Positions 27,550-37,307 are shown, counted from the first letter of the stretch. The stretch: DNA of 64,000 nt from Pseudomonas asgharzadehiana (GCF_019139815.1 NZ_CP077079.1:3410001-3474000), one strand, 5' to 3'. Notes: a model not told the origin generated them from the sequence alone. Translations and numbers: made by a program.

Positions 27550-28230
27550 ATGCCGCTATCGAGTGCCGATTTTTCCGCCATCTGGTTGACCATCAAACTG
27601 GCTTCGCTGACCACAGTGATCCTCTTGGTCATCGGCACTCCGATTGCCCTGTGGCTGTCGCGCACCCGCTCGTGGTGGCGTGGCCCCATCGGCGCGATCG
27701 TCGCCCTGCCACTGGTGCTGCCACCTACGGTGATTGGCTTTTATCTGCTGCTGACCATGGGCCCAAACGGTTACGTCGGCCAGTTCACTCAGTGGCTGGG
27801 GCTGGGCACCCTCACCTTCAGCTTCACCGGTTTGGTGATCGGCTCAGTGATCTATTCGATGCCGTTTGTGGTGCAGCCGTTGCAAAACGCCTTCAGCGCC
27901 ATCGGCACTCGCCCGTTGGAAGTGGCCGCGACCTTGCGCGCCAATCCCTGGGACACCTTCTTTACCGTCATTTTGCCACTGGCACGCCCAGGGTTTATCA
28001 CCGCGGCCATCCTCGGGTTCGCCCATACGGTCGGTGAGTTCGGCGTGGTATTGATGATCGGCGGCAATATTCCGGACAGGACCCGCGTGGTCTCGGTGCA
28101 GATCTACGACCATGTCGAAGCCATGGAATATGCCCAGGCTCATTGGCTTGCCGGGGCCATGCTGGTGTTTGCGTTTCTTGTGTTGCTGGCGCTGTACTCC
28201 AGCCGTAAAACCAGGATGGGCTGGAACTGA
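27550..28230 (+). CDS. modB: molybdate ABC transporter permease
   Basis: The 226-residue inner-membrane subunit has five to six transmembrane segments and the permease EAA-type loop [20 protein letters not shown], which contacts ModC. It starts at the base after the modA stop and its TGA shares one base with the modC ATG, so translation is coupled. [20 protein letters not shown] is characteristic of ModB rather than of sulfate permeases. Confidence 0.95.
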   Translation: MPLSSADFSAIWLTIKLASLTTVILLVIGTPIALWLSRTRSWWRGPIGAIVALPLVLPPTVIGFYLLLTMGPNGYVGQFTQWLGLGTLTFSFTGLVIGSVIYSMPFVVQPLQNAFSAIGTRPLEVAATLRANPWDTFFTVILPLARPGFITAAILGFAHTVGEFGVVLMIGGNIPDRTRVVSVQIYDHVEAMEYAQAHWLAGAMLVFAFLVLLALYSSRKTRMGWN

Positions 28231-29315
28231 TGTCGACGATTGACGTACGCCTGCAACTCAAATACCCCGACTTCGCCCTAGAGGTCGACCTGCATCTGCC
28301 GGGGCGCGGCGTGACGGCGTTGTACGGGCACTCCGGCTCCGGCAAAACCACCTGCCTGCGCTGCATCGCCGGGCTTGCGCGTGCGCACGACGGTTTTATC
28401 CAGGTCAACGATGAGGTCTGGCAGGACAGCCGCACCGGGTTATTCGTGGCCCCGCATAAACGCGCCCTGGGCTACGTGTTCCAGGAAGCCAGCCTGTTCC
28501 CGCATCTGTCGGTGCGCGCCAACCTGGAATTCGGCCTCAAGCGCATCCCCCGCCAGCAGCGCCGCGTGGACATGGCCCAAGCCACCGAGCTCTTGGGCAT
28601 CGGCCATCTGCTGGAGCGCAACCCCTTGTTCCTCTCCGGCGGTGAACGCCAGCGCGTCGGTATCGCCCGGGCTTTGCTCACCAGCCCAACACTGCTGCTG
28701 ATGGATGAACCGCTGGCCGCCCTCGACAGCCAGCGCAAGGGCGAGATCCTGCCATATCTGGAGCGCCTGCACGATGAACTGGATATTCCCGTGCTGTACG
28801 TCAGCCACGCCCAGGATGAAGTGGCGCGCCTGGCCGATCACATCGTGCTGCTCAGCGCCGGCAAGGCCCTGGCCAGCGGCCCCATCGGCGAGACCCTGGC
28901 GCGGCTCGACCTGCCGCTGGCACGGGGCGACGACGCCGGTGTGATGATCAACGGCACCGTCAGCGCCTATGACGCGCATTATCAACTGCTGACGCTGCAA
29001 CTGCCTGGCAGCGCCCTGCCAATGCGCATCGCTCATGCGCCACTGGCCGTCGGCAAAGCGTTGCGGGTCAAGGTGCAGGCGCGGGACGTGAGCCTGAGCC
29101 TGCAGGCCGAAGAACACAGCAGCATCCTCAACCGCCTGCCGGTGACGGTGACCGACGAAATAGCCGCGGACAACAGCGCCCATGTGCTGGTACGCCTGGA
29201 GGCTGCCGGCACGCCATTGCTGGCACGTATCACGCGCTTCTCCCGCGATCAGTTGCAACTGCACCCGGGCCAGGCGTTGTGGGCGCAAATCAAGGCGGTC
29301 GCCGTGCTCGCATAA
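28230..29315 (+). CDS. modC: molybdate ABC transporter ATP-binding protein
   Basis: A 361-residue ATPase with Walker [13 protein letters not shown] near residue 32, ABC signature [15 protein letters not shown] near 130, Walker [13 protein letters not shown], the switch His in VSHAQDE, and a C-terminal Mop/TOBE domain (about residues 285-355) that binds molybdate. It powers molybdate import through ModB. Its start overlaps the modB stop by one base. Confidence 0.95.
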   Translation: MSTIDVRLQLKYPDFALEVDLHLPGRGVTALYGHSGSGKTTCLRCIAGLARAHDGFIQVNDEVWQDSRTGLFVAPHKRALGYVFQEASLFPHLSVRANLEFGLKRIPRQQRRVDMAQATELLGIGHLLERNPLFLSGGERQRVGIARALLTSPTLLLMDEPLAALDSQRKGEILPYLERLHDELDIPVLYVSHAQDEVARLADHIVLLSAGKALASGPIGETLARLDLPLARGDDAGVMINGTVSAYDAHYQLLTLQLPGSALPMRIAHAPLAVGKALRVKVQARDVSLSLQAEEHSSILNRLPVTVTDEIAADNSAHVLVRLEAAGTPLLARITRFSRDQLQLHPGQALWAQIKAVAVLA

Positions 29316-29388
29316 CTATTTGGCACGACCGCACAGGGCTGCGGTCAATCAGACATACCGGCCTGATGTGTTGCCAAGGAACCCGCCC

Positions 29389-30417
29389 ATGCCCGACTCT
29401 GCGTTGCCCGCCGATCTACCCCGCGATTTGCATTACGTTGACGACACCCAGCCCGGTATCCGCCGCAAGAAAGTACGCGGCAAGTTCCAGTATTTCGATG
29501 CCAAGGGTGAGCGCATCAACGACGCTGACCAAATCAAGCGTCTCAACGCCCTGGCCGTGCCCCCCGCCTACACCGATGTGTGGATCTGCGCCGACCCGCG
29601 CGGCCATCTGCAAGCCACCGGCCGCGACGCGCGTGGGCGTAAGCAATACCGCTATCACCCGCGCTGGCGTGAAGTGCGCGACAGCGATAAGTACTCGCGC
29701 CTGCAGGCGTTCGGCAAGGCGCTGCCCCCATTGCGCAAGCGGTTGCAAGCGCAACTGGCGGAACCCGGCTTTACCCGCGAGAAAGTCCTGGCCACGGTGG
29801 TGATGCTGCTGGACGCCACGTTGATCCGCGTCGGCAACACCCAGTACGCGCGCGACAACAAGTCCTACGGGTTGACCACCCTGCGCAACCGCCATGTGGG
29901 TATCAAGGGCAGCGAAATCAAGTTCCAGTTCCGTGGCAAGAGTGGCGTGGAGCATCAGGTCAGCGTCAGGGATCGGCGCCTGGCCACGGTGGTCCGGCGC
30001 TGCATGGAATTGCCGGGGCAGAACCTGTTCCAGTACCTGGATGAAGAGGGAGAGCGTCACACCGTCAGTTCCCACGATGTAAACGCCTACCTGCACAGCC
30101 TGACCGGCGCCGACTTCACCGCCAAGGATTACCGCACCTGGGCCGGTACCGCCATGGCGCTGGCGGTACTGCGCGAACTGCAATGGCAGCCCGAATCCGA
30201 AGCCAAGCGGCACGTGGTGGCGATGGTTAAGGACGTCGCCAGGCAACTGGGCAATACACCGGCGGTGTGCCGCAAGTGTTATATCCACCCCGCCGTGCTA
30301 GAGCATTTCAGCCTGGGCGAGCTGTCGAAACTGCCCAAGCCGCGCAAGCGCAAGGGGCTCAAGGCCGAGGAAGTCGCGCTGGCCATGTTCCTTGAGCAGC
30401 TCGCCAAGGGACGTTAG
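29389..30417 (+). CDS. DNA topoisomerase IB
   Basis: A 342-residue eukaryote/poxvirus-like bacterial topoisomerase IB, which relaxes supercoils through a 3'-phosphotyrosine. Motifs are IRRKKVRGKFQYFDAKGERI near 20, AVPPAYTDVWIC, IRVGNTQYARDNKSYGLTTL near 147, FQFRGKSGVEHQV, and the active-site Tyr in VCRKCYIHPAVLEHF. The basic tail (PKPRKRKG) would help bind DNA. It has its own start 73 bases after modC and no related neighbour. Confidence 0.92.
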   Translation: MPDSALPADLPRDLHYVDDTQPGIRRKKVRGKFQYFDAKGERINDADQIKRLNALAVPPAYTDVWICADPRGHLQATGRDARGRKQYRYHPRWREVRDSDKYSRLQAFGKALPPLRKRLQAQLAEPGFTREKVLATVVMLLDATLIRVGNTQYARDNKSYGLTTLRNRHVGIKGSEIKFQFRGKSGVEHQVSVRDRRLATVVRRCMELPGQNLFQYLDEEGERHTVSSHDVNAYLHSLTGADFTAKDYRTWAGTAMALAVLRELQWQPESEAKRHVVAMVKDVARQLGNTPAVCRKCYIHPAVLEHFSLGELSKLPKPRKRKGLKAEEVALAMFLEQLAKGR

Positions 30418-30510
30418 GCGGTGCAACTTAAAGCTGTCTGAGATCATTGCGCACGTCAGCAAAGCGTCCTACCGTAGTGGCCGGATAATCTCACTTGAGG
30501 AGCACGGCCC

Positions 30511-31215
30511 ATGCTGCCTTCGTCCCACAAGCCGTTCGCCAATGCCGCGCTTGCTCATCAACAGCGCTGGCGCGGTCGGGTCGGCTTGATGCTGGTGGCC
30601 AGCCTCTCGGTGCTGGCCGGCATGACCGACGCCATTGGCTTTATGGCCAGCGGTGACTTCGTGTCGTTCATGAGCGGTAACACCACGCGCCTGGCGGTGG
30701 CGATCAGCGCCGGTGATCTCGGTTTGACAGGACGCCTGCTGCTGCTGGTTGCCACCTTCGTTGTCGGCAATGCGTTGGGGGTGGTGGTCAGCCGCTTCGG
30801 GCGGCGGCATGCACTGCCATTGCTGCTGTGCATCGCCACATTGCTGTGCGCGGGCGCGCTGTGGCCGTTCGAGGATGCCTTGCCCGCTTTGCTGGCGGCA
30901 ATCACGGCGATGGGTATGCTCAACGCGGCGGTGGAAGAGGTGAATGGTTTACCGGTGGGGCTGACCTACGTCACGGGGGCACTGTCGCGCTTTGGTCGTG
31001 GCCTGGGCCGCTGGATGCTGGGGGAGCGCCGCAACGGGTGGCGGGTGCAACTGATCCCGTGGGGCGGCATGTTTGTGGGCGCGGTGATCGGTGCGCTGTT
31101 GGAGCAGCAGATGGGCCTGAAGGCGTTGCTGGTCAGTGGCGTGTTGGCCGGGGCACTGGGGGTCTTGACACTGAAGATCCCTCGGCGTTGGCATTTGGGG
31201 TTTATGCCGCGCTAG
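30511..31215 (+). CDS. YoaK/DUF1275-family membrane protein
   Basis: The 234-residue protein has about six transmembrane segments and the DUF1275 signatures LSVLAGMTDAIGFMASGDFV, SFMSGNTTRLAV near 52 and LPVGLTYVTGALSRFGRGLG near 148. The family is widespread in bacteria and has no settled function; transport is often assumed. The ATG at 30511 follows TTGAGGAGCACGGCCC. It lies about 95 bases after topoisomerase IB. Confidence 0.85.
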   Translation: MLPSSHKPFANAALAHQQRWRGRVGLMLVASLSVLAGMTDAIGFMASGDFVSFMSGNTTRLAVAISAGDLGLTGRLLLLVATFVVGNALGVVVSRFGRRHALPLLLCIATLLCAGALWPFEDALPALLAAITAMGMLNAAVEEVNGLPVGLTYVTGALSRFGRGLGRWMLGERRNGWRVQLIPWGGMFVGAVIGALLEQQMGLKALLVSGVLAGALGVLTLKIPRRWHLGFMPR

Positions 31216-31305
31216 AAGAAGGATGCTCGCCCGACGTGCTGGCCTCGACGTCCGTGTACTGGTAAAGAGCCATTACCTCGGGCGAGCGGTGTGAATAATA
31301 AGCGA

Positions 31306-31332
31306 ATGTCCGGCGGCTGTCGTGCCGGGCAT
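31306..31332. terminator. hairpin between convergent YoaK and lipoprotein genes
   Basis: Arms ATGTCCGGC and GCCGGGCAT pair at 8 of 9 positions (one G.T on one strand) with a 9-base loop and a short T-run after. Weak terminator candidate. Confidence 0.4.
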
Positions 31333-31357
31333 TTCCGAATATGCCTAAGGCACGGGA

Positions 31358-31711
31358 TTACAGGCAGGTCGCCAATGCGGCCAAACGACGCTTGGCGGGC
31401 ATGCCGTCGGCAGCGGCGTAATACTTGACGGACGATCCGCTACCGGCGCTTTGCACGTCCACGAAGTAATCGCCGCCCGTGGTGTACACGGTAAAACCGC
31501 CCGCCCCGCTCGGCTCCTTGAAACCACCGGCGTCCACGCCAAACACGCTTTCATCCTGCCAGCCAAACTGAACGCACTCGGCAACCACCAGGGTGGTTTT
31601 ATCCGACGCCAGGGTTTTGTAGGGCGTGCCCGCGCGCGCGTCTTTCATCTTCGAACCCGCGCAACCGGCCAGTGCTGCCAGTACCAATGCGCCCATGACC
31701 ACCTTTCGCAT
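31358..31711 (-). CDS. small lipoprotein, unknown function
   Basis: The 117-residue protein has a lipoprotein signal MRKVVMGALVLAALAGCAGS with lipobox LAGC at 14-17. The mature domain (VVAECVQFGWQDES to KRRLAALATCL) has two cysteines far apart and a strand-rich middle with GGDYFVDVQS. Similar small lipoproteins are common in Pseudomonas; none is characterised that I recall. ATG preceded by GGAAGCGATGGC. Confidence 0.78.
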   Translation of the reverse strand: MRKVVMGALVLAALAGCAGSKMKDARAGTPYKTLASDKTTLVVAECVQFGWQDESVFGVDAGGFKEPSGAGGFTVYTTGGDYFVDVQSAGSGSSVKYYAAADGMPAKRRLAALATCL

Positions 31712-31784
31712 GCCATCGCTTCCTTGAAAAAACGCGACTGTACCATTGCAATGGCGTTGACTGCCGCCTGCATGAACTTTGTTT

Positions 31785-31870
31785 CACTGTGAAGGAAGAA
31801 CTCACCACCTATAGTGGCCAGGCTCATTTTTAGAAGTCTTCCTTCTGCCCGCCCTCCCGCGGGCTTTTTT
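31785..31870 (+). ncRNA. candidate small RNA ending in an intrinsic terminator
   Basis: Plus-strand sequence with no reading frame, between two minus-strand genes. GAAGGAAGA (31791-31799) pairs perfectly with TCTTCCTTC (31837-31845), enclosing a small hairpin CCAC-CTATA-GTGG. Immediately after come GCCCGC/GCGGGC arms (31847-31864) and T6, an intrinsic terminator on the plus strand only. No plus-strand gene lies within 570 bases upstream to use that terminator. A TTGACT at about 31757 could be a -35 element; a matching -10 is unclear. The 5' end is therefore uncertain. Confidence 0.4.
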
Positions 31871-31881
31871 ACGCCTGCGCG

Positions 31882-32193
31882 TCAGACCCACCAGCGAAAC
31901 AGATAAAACAACGCCATGCTCAGCAGCACGGTAATCAACACACTGCGCGTCCAGTACATCAGGCCTATCGCGCAGATACCCGCCAGTAAATACGGATTGG
32001 CCGGGCTCAGGTTGAGCTGGTGATCGGGCAAAAAAATGATCGGTCCGCAGATCGCCGTGAGCATGCCCGGTACCGCAAACCCCAGAAACTCGCGCGCGCC
32101 GCGGTTGAGGCGCACCGGCAGGCGCGGCTCGATAAACAGGTAACGATTAAAAAACACCACCAGGCCCATGGCCACGATCATCAGATAAATCAT
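31882..32193 (-). CDS. azlD: AzlD-type branched-chain amino acid exporter, small subunit
   Basis: The 103-residue membrane protein has three to four hydrophobic segments and starts MIYLMIVAMGLVVFFNRYLF. EFLGFAVPGMLTAICGPIIF and the partner gene azlC identify it as AzlD, the small subunit of the exporter. Its start overlaps the azlC stop by 4 bases (ATGA on the minus strand), so the two are translated together. Confidence 0.9.
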   Translation of the reverse strand: MIYLMIVAMGLVVFFNRYLFIEPRLPVRLNRGAREFLGFAVPGMLTAICGPIIFLPDHQLNLSPANPYLLAGICAIGLMYWTRSVLITVLLSMALFYLFRWWV

Positions 32194-32885
32194 GGCTGCC
32201 CGACTCCCAGTCGCTTGCAGGCAAACCCTGCGCTCATGCCCAGCACGCCGGACACCACCACCGCCGACTCCCAATGCAGATAACTCAGCCACACCGAACA
32301 CAGCAGGGCCACGGCCACGCAGACCACCGTCGGCACATCGCGCACCACGGGCGTGATCAAGGCAATAAAGGTCGCGGCAATCGAGAACTCCAGGCCCAAC
32401 TGGTCAAGCCCCGGAATGCTTTTACCCAGCACGATGCCGGCGAGGGTGAACAGGTTCCAGATGATATAGAACGTCAGGCCCACGCCCAATGCATACCAGC
32501 GGTTGAAGGTCTGGCGGTCAAAATGACTGACCAGCGCGAAGAATTCATCGGTGAGCAAAAAGCCCAGGCTCATGCGCCACCGGGTCTTGAGCGGCGAAAG
32601 AACCGGACGCAGGTGCATGCCGTAGAGCAAATGCTGGGAGGTCAGCAACAAGGTGGTGAGCACGATGGAAATCAGGCTGGCGCCGCTCTTGACCATGCCG
32701 ATGGCTACCAACTGCGCCGCACCGGCAAACACGATGGCGGACAAGCCTTGGGCCTGCAGCGGGGTAAATTGCGCATCGATGGCCATGGAACCGGCGAGCA
32801 ACCCCCAGGGCGCGCAGGCCAGGGACAGGGGGATAGCGGCGATGGCGCCGCGAGCGAAGCCGTAATGAGGTATGGCAGCAGGCAT
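32190..32885 (-). CDS. azlC: AzlC-type branched-chain amino acid exporter, large subunit
   Basis: A 231-residue inner-membrane protein with the AzlC signatures GAIAAIPLSLACAPWGLLAG near the N-terminus, FAGAAQLVAIGMVKSGAS, SQHLLYGMHLRP and FLLTDEFFAL. With AzlD it exports leucine, isoleucine, valine or analogues. I chose the ATG at 32885; an in-frame extension to 32930 reads like non-coding sequence. azlD overlaps its stop codon. Confidence 0.9.
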   Translation of the reverse strand: MPAAIPHYGFARGAIAAIPLSLACAPWGLLAGSMAIDAQFTPLQAQGLSAIVFAGAAQLVAIGMVKSGASLISIVLTTLLLTSQHLLYGMHLRPVLSPLKTRWRMSLGFLLTDEFFALVSHFDRQTFNRWYALGVGLTFYIIWNLFTLAGIVLGKSIPGLDQLGLEFSIAATFIALITPVVRDVPTVVCVAVALLCSVWLSYLHWESAVVVSGVLGMSAGFACKRLGVGQP

Positions 32886-32956
32886 GGAAAACGACTCATC
32901 AACGAACAGTCGACGAGCATGCCAGCGCAAATAAAAGATGTCTTGAACGATCTTGC

Positions 32957-33172
32957 TCAGGCGAGTTTTACCGACACCTGCTCCACCGAATCACGCGCCT
33001 CACGCAGTTCATAGGCGTCCTGGTTGAGCCGGTGAATGGTATTGAGCAGGCGTTGACGCAACACTTCATCGGCGAGTTTCTCCACGGCGCGCATCAGGTC
33101 GAACGCCGCGGTTTCGTTATTTTCCGCGACGGAATCCAGGGTTTTGCGCAGGTTGCGAGTGGCTCGGGTCAC
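32957..33172 (-). CDS. small helical hypothetical protein (GTG start)
   Basis: The 71-residue protein is predicted all-helical and amphipathic (AFDLMRAVEKLADEVLRQRL), with no signal or membrane segment. The GTG start at 33172 has AAGGAAG 8 bases upstream, a strong site. It lies upstream of azlC on the same strand with 71 bases between, possibly in one transcript. Function unknown. Confidence 0.65.
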   Translation of the reverse strand: MTRATRNLRKTLDSVAENNETAAFDLMRAVEKLADEVLRQRLLNTIHRLNQDAYELREARDSVEQVSVKLA

Positions 33173-33289
33173 GCGGGTCTTCCTTCATCAGCAATGGGCA
33201 GGCACTTTAGGACATTCATGTTTCAGTTTAATTTCAATCACTTGTGGTTGATTCGACGACCTTTGATCCACGTCAACGCAAAACAGGAT

Positions 33290-33319
33290 TTGACCTACAT
33301 ATACGCAATTCCATATATT
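33290..33319 (+). promoter_or_regulatory. arsR promoter with ArsR-type operator
   Basis: TTGACC (33290-33295) and TATATT (33314-33319) with an 18-base spacer form a sigma70 promoter. The spacer and -10 contain ATAT...ATAT inverted symmetry (ATATACG, then CATATAT), as expected for an ArsR/SmtB operator overlapping the promoter. arsR starts 28 bases later. Confidence 0.6.
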
Positions 33320-33346
33320 CGCCCCCCCTCTATACCGACGTTGAAC

Positions 33347-33703
33347 ATGTCCGACTTCTTTTCCCCGCCCGCCCTGTTCAAATGCCTGGCGGACGCCACT
33401 CGCGCCCGGATCACCCTGCTGATTCTGCGTGAAGGCGAACTTTGCGTGTGCGAGTTGATCCATGCTCTGGACGACAGCCAGCCAAAAATCTCCCGCCACC
33501 TGGCGCAACTGCGCAAAGGCGGGTTATTGCTGGACCGTCGCCAAGGGCAATGGATCTACTACCGCATCAATCCGGCACTGCCTGACTGGGTCACCCAACT
33601 GCTGGACACCACCCTGCAAGCCAACCAGCCATGGTTGCATAACGACGCCCAGCGTCTGGATGCAATGGGCGACAGACCACAACGGGCCAGCACCTGCTGC
33701 TGA
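33347..33703 (+). CDS. arsR: ArsR arsenical resistance repressor
   Basis: A 118-residue ArsR/SmtB-family repressor starting [20 protein letters not shown]. The winged helix contains the metalloid site ELCVCEL near residue 35 (two cysteines, as in ArsR of plasmid R773) and the recognition segment [18 protein letters not shown]. The C-terminus ends STCC, two further cysteines seen in many Pseudomonas ArsR proteins. Arsenite binding would release the operator just upstream and derepress arsBC. arsB starts 20 bases after the stop. Confidence 0.95.
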   Translation: MSDFFSPPALFKCLADATRARITLLILREGELCVCELIHALDDSQPKISRHLAQLRKGGLLLDRRQGQWIYYRINPALPDWVTQLLDTTLQANQPWLHNDAQRLDAMGDRPQRASTCC

Positions 33704-33722
33704 GCCATCGGAGCGTTTATTC

Positions 33723-35006
33723 ATGCTTGTCGCGATCGCGATTTTTATCGTCACCATCATTCTGGTCATCTGGCAGCCCAAGGGCCTGGGTGTTGGCTGG
33801 AGCGCCACACTGGGCGCGATCCTGGCCTTGGCCTGCGGCGTGATCAGCCTGGCGGATATCCCGGTGGTATGGCACATCATCTGGAACGCCACCGGTACGT
33901 TTGTCGCGCTGATCATCATCAGCCTGCTGCTCGATGAGGCCGGTTTTTTTGCCTGGGCCGCCCTGCATGTGGCGCGTTGGGGCCGTGGGCGCGGTCGCCG
34001 TTTGTTTGCCTATATGGTTTTGCTCGGCGCGCTGGTGTCGGCGCTGTTCGCCAATGACGGGGCGGCGCTGATCCTCACGCCCATCGTGATGTCGATGTTG
34101 CTGGCCCTGCGCTTTTCCCCGGCGGCAACGTTGGCGTTCGTGATGGGCGCGGGCTTTATCGCCGACACGGCGAGCCTGCCGCTGGTGGTGTCGAACCTGG
34201 TGAATATTGTCTCGGCGGATTACTTCAAGATCGGCTTCAACGAATACGCGTCCGTGATGGTGCCGGTCAACTTCGTGAGTGTGGCCGCCACCCTGGCCGT
34301 GCTGCTGGGGTACTTTCGCCGCGACGTCCCCCACACCTACGACCCCGCCGACCTCGCCGATCCCGCCAGTGCGATCCACGACCGCGCCACCTTCCTGGCC
34401 GGCTGGTGGGTGCTGGGCATTCTGTTGATAGGCTGCTTTGCCCTGGAACCACTGGGCATTCCCATCAGCGCGATTTCCGCCGTGTGCGCCGTCCTGCTGC
34501 TGGTGATCGCCGCCAAGGGCCACAAAATATCCACGCGCAAGGTCTTGAAGGACGCACCGTGGCAGATCGTGATCTTTTCCCTGGGCATGTACCTGGTGGT
34601 CTACGGATTGCGCAATGCCGGCCTCACCACCTATCTCGCGACCTGGCTGGATACCTTCGCCACTTATGGCGTGTGGGGCGCGGCCATGGGCACCGGCGTG
34701 CTGACGGCCTTGCTGTCTTCGGCCATGAATAACCTGCCGACCGTGTTGATCGGCGCGCTGTCCATCGAGTCCAGCCACGCCGTGGGCGTGGTCAAGGACG
34801 CCATGATCTACGCCAACGTGATCGGCAGCGACCTGGGCCCCAAAATCACCCCGATCGGCAGTCTCGCCACGTTGCTGTGGCTGCATATCCTGGCGCGTAA
34901 AGGCATTACCATCACCTGGGGTTACTACTTCAAGGTCGGGATAGTGCTGACCGTGCCGGTGTTGCTGATCACCCTCGCCGCCCTCGCCTTGCGCCTGAGT
35001 ATCTAA
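33723..35006 (+). CDS. arsB: arsenite efflux permease
   Basis: The 427-residue membrane protein has about 12 transmembrane segments and ArsB signatures: [20 protein letters not shown] near 15, [33 protein letters not shown] near 112 and [20 protein letters not shown] near 330. It extrudes arsenite or antimonite. Real coding starts at the ATG at 33723; the longer frame overlaps arsR. arsC starts one base after its stop. Confidence 0.96.
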   Translation: MLVAIAIFIVTIILVIWQPKGLGVGWSATLGAILALACGVISLADIPVVWHIIWNATGTFVALIIISLLLDEAGFFAWAALHVARWGRGRGRRLFAYMVLLGALVSALFANDGAALILTPIVMSMLLALRFSPAATLAFVMGAGFIADTASLPLVVSNLVNIVSADYFKIGFNEYASVMVPVNFVSVAATLAVLLGYFRRDVPHTYDPADLADPASAIHDRATFLAGWWVLGILLIGCFALEPLGIPISAISAVCAVLLLVIAAKGHKISTRKVLKDAPWQIVIFSLGMYLVVYGLRNAGLTTYLATWLDTFATYGVWGAAMGTGVLTALLSSAMNNLPTVLIGALSIESSHAVGVVKDAMIYANVIGSDLGPKITPIGSLATLLWLHILARKGITITWGYYFKVGIVLTVPVLLITLAALALRLSI

Positions 35007-35007
35007 G

Positions 35008-35478
35008 ATGAAAGTCCTGTTCATGTGTACCGCCAACAGCTGCCGCAGTATTTTGTCCGAGGCCCTGTTCAATCACCTCGCGCCGGAGGGTTTCCAGGCC
35101 TTCAGCTGCGGCAGCTTCCCCAAGGGCCAGGTACTGCCGCGCAGCCTGAGCGCGCTGCAAGCTGTGGGTATCAGCACCGAGGGGTTGTACAGCAAAGGCA
35201 ATGACGCTTTTAAAGACAACCCGCCTGACATTCTGATCACCGTGTGCGACAGAGCTGCCGGTGAAGCTTGCCCGGTGTATTTCGGGCCTGCGGTAAAGGC
35301 GCATTGGGGGTTGGAGGACCCGTCTGACGTCAAGGGCGATGAAGCCATTGTGGAAGCCGCGTTCGAGGCGACACTCAATACCATCGAAACCCGCTGCCGA
35401 GCGCTTTTCGACCTGCCTCTGTCCAGCCTGACCCCGGCGCAACTGAAGATTGAACTTGAGCGTATCGCCGCGTTGTAA
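35008..35478 (+). CDS. arsC: arsenate reductase, low-molecular-weight phosphatase type
   Basis: The 156-residue enzyme reduces arsenate to arsenite for export by ArsB. The catalytic P-loop is CTANSCRS near residue 7. A second cysteine pair in TVCDRAAGEACPVYFGP corresponds to the redox cysteines of thioredoxin-coupled ArsC, and GLEDPSDVKGDE holds the acid residue. This is the Pseudomonas chromosomal type, not the glutaredoxin-linked R773 type. No arsH follows. Confidence 0.95.
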   Translation: MKVLFMCTANSCRSILSEALFNHLAPEGFQAFSCGSFPKGQVLPRSLSALQAVGISTEGLYSKGNDAFKDNPPDILITVCDRAAGEACPVYFGPAVKAHWGLEDPSDVKGDEAIVEAAFEATLNTIETRCRALFDLPLSSLTPAQLKIELERIAAL

Positions 35479-35560
35479 CAACGTTGCCAGGCTCAAACAA
35501 CGGTCGATTTGAGCGCCCTTGCTGACGTATGCTCTGCCACTTTCTCGAAAGGAAGCGGGC

Positions 35561-36172
35561 ATGCTGACGATCTTTTTTTACGCGCTGGTATTCGGTTTTG
35601 TGTTTTGCCTTTCGCCCGGCGCGGTGCTGGCGGAGACCCTGCGACGTGGCTTATTGCAGGGCTTCACGCCTGCCCTGTTGGTGCAGATCGGCTCGCTGGT
35701 GGGCGACGCAGTGTGGGCGGTGATCGGCCTGACCGGCATCGCCCTGCTCATCCAGCATGACGCCGTGCGCGTGCCGCTGACGGTGATCTGCGCGCTGTAC
35801 CTGGCTTGGCTTGGTATACGCAGCTTGATTGACGCCTGGCACCTGCCAAAAATGGACGACGCAGCGGCCACTTCCGGGAAAAACGCACTGGCGGTGGGCG
35901 CCGCGATTTCCCTGGCCAACCCGAAGAACATTGTTTACTGGGGCGCGTTGGGGAGCGCCTTGTCCGGCATCGTGGGCGCCACGCCCAGCCATGGTCAGAC
36001 GTTGATGTTTTTTGCAGGTTTTATGCTGGCCTCGGTGTTGTCATGCTTTTTGATCGCTACCCTGGTCAACCTCTTGCGCAAAAATGCTTCGCCACTGTGG
36101 CAGCGCGTCAGTTATGCCGCCTGCGGCGTGGTGCTGATCTATCTGGCGATTCTGGCCGCTCAGGGCATTTAA
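35561..36172 (+). CDS. LysE-family amino acid exporter
   Basis: A 203-residue membrane protein with five to six segments. The LysE signatures are FCLSPGAVLAETLRRGLLQG near residue 12, QIGSLVGDAVWAVIGLTGIA and SLANPKNIVYWGALGSALSG, the last with the NPK motif. The ATG at 35561 follows GGAAGCGGGC. The gap of 82 bases from arsC could hold its own promoter. The substrate is unknown; it is not a standard ars gene. Confidence 0.87.
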   Translation: MLTIFFYALVFGFVFCLSPGAVLAETLRRGLLQGFTPALLVQIGSLVGDAVWAVIGLTGIALLIQHDAVRVPLTVICALYLAWLGIRSLIDAWHLPKMDDAAATSGKNALAVGAAISLANPKNIVYWGALGSALSGIVGATPSHGQTLMFFAGFMLASVLSCFLIATLVNLLRKNASPLWQRVSYAACGVVLIYLAILAAQGI

Positions 36173-36177
36173 ACCAC

Positions 36178-36705
36178 ATGAACCGTATCGAACAGATCGT
36201 GCTGATGGCAGCGTACAACCGGTGGATGAACCGCAAGGTCTATGCCGCCGCCGCCCAGCTTTCAGAGGCGCAATTACGCATGGACCGCGAGGCCTTTTTC
36301 GGCTCGATCCTCGGCACGCTCAACCATCTGGCGCTGGGCGACACGGTGTGGCTCAAGCGCTTCGCCCAACACCCGACAGGCTTTTCGGCACTGGCCCCGC
36401 TGGAAGCCATCGCCATGCCCCGCGACCTCAAGCACTTGGCCTTCGCGGACCTGGAGCAACTGGCGACCCGTCGCGGTTGGCTCGACCAACTGATCATCGA
36501 CTGGGTCGAGACCTTGCGTGAGCCCGACCTCGACCAGCGCCTGCATTACCGCAACATGCGTGGCGTCGCGAGCGATAAGCCGTTTTCGAGCCTGCTGCTG
36601 CACTTCTTCAATCACCAGACCCACCACCGCGGCCAGGTCACAACGCTTTTGACCCAGGCGGGCGTGGATGTCGGCGACACTGATTTGCTGGCACTGATCG
36701 ACTGA
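36178..36705 (+). CDS. DinB-family protein
   Basis: A 175-residue four-helix DinB protein starting MNRIEQIVLMAAYNRWMNRK. The metal-binding histidine triad is visible in LNHLALGDTVWLKRF and FFNHQTHHRGQVTTLLTQAG. The family includes thiol-dependent S-transferases and proteins of unknown role. The start lies 5 bases after the LysE stop, so it is probably co-transcribed. It is convergent with the GFA gene. Confidence 0.87.
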   Translation: MNRIEQIVLMAAYNRWMNRKVYAAAAQLSEAQLRMDREAFFGSILGTLNHLALGDTVWLKRFAQHPTGFSALAPLEAIAMPRDLKHLAFADLEQLATRRGWLDQLIIDWVETLREPDLDQRLHYRNMRGVASDKPFSSLLLHFFNHQTHHRGQVTTLLTQAGVDVGDTDLLALID

Positions 36706-36707
36706 AC

Positions 36708-37169
36708 TCAGCCCTTACCGAACGCGGCATAGGCTTGCATCAAGCGCGGGAAGTCGTGGGGTTCGGGCAGTTTCGCGAAACTTTCGACCGCTGGAGTATT
36801 TGCCCAGGGCAGCTTTTCGCAGGTCCAGGTTTCCATGAACGGCCTGTACGCCCTGAAATTATCCAGCAGGCTCGCGCGCACATTGACGAACTCGTCGATG
36901 CCATGGGGCCGGGTAAACAGCCAACTCATGCAGCGAGGGCAAAAGTAGTGACGGTCGACGCCGTGCAGGCCACCAATGACCGGGCAGCCCTGGGTCACCG
37001 TGAAAGCACCGGCGGCATACAACGCACTGAGGGAAAACGCGCTGGAGGTCATCTTCTGGCAACCGGTGCAATGGCAGGCCATGGTGATCACCGGGGGCTC
37101 GCTCAGGCTAAAGCGCACCTCGTTACAGCGGCAGCTGCCTACTTGAAGCAGGGTTTCGGCGCTCATCAT
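36708..37169 (-). CDS. GFA-family (glutathione-dependent formaldehyde-activating-like) protein
   Basis: The 153-residue protein has the zinc-cysteine pattern of the GFA fold: [10 protein letters not shown] near 12, [20 protein letters not shown] and [11 protein letters not shown]. Most bacterial members lack proven formaldehyde activity, so the substrate is open. It begins with two ATGs (37169 and 37166); AAAAGGAC upstream fits either, with better spacing to the second. It stands alone on the minus strand. Confidence 0.85.
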   Translation of the reverse strand: MMSAETLLQVGSCRCNEVRFSLSEPPVITMACHCTGCQKMTSSAFSLSALYAAGAFTVTQGCPVIGGLHGVDRHYFCPRCMSWLFTRPHGIDEFVNVRASLLDNFRAYRPFMETWTCEKLPWANTPAVESFAKLPEPHDFPRLMQAYAAFGKG

Positions 37170-37282
37170 CGTGTCCTTTTTGTGATGGAAAGCGTGGCAG
37201 GGTAGCGCCCGCGGCTGGGGTTGAACAGGCCAGCAAACGATACCGAACCCTGCATCAGCGCCGGGGCAGTACGCCATACGCA

Positions 37283-37307
37283 AAAGCCCCGGCGGAACCG
37301 GGGCTTT
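37283..37307 (-). terminator. intrinsic terminator after the 63-residue protein gene
   Basis: Stem AAAGCCCCGG/CCGGGGCTTT with a 5-base loop; minus-strand T4 follows. Confidence 0.82.
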
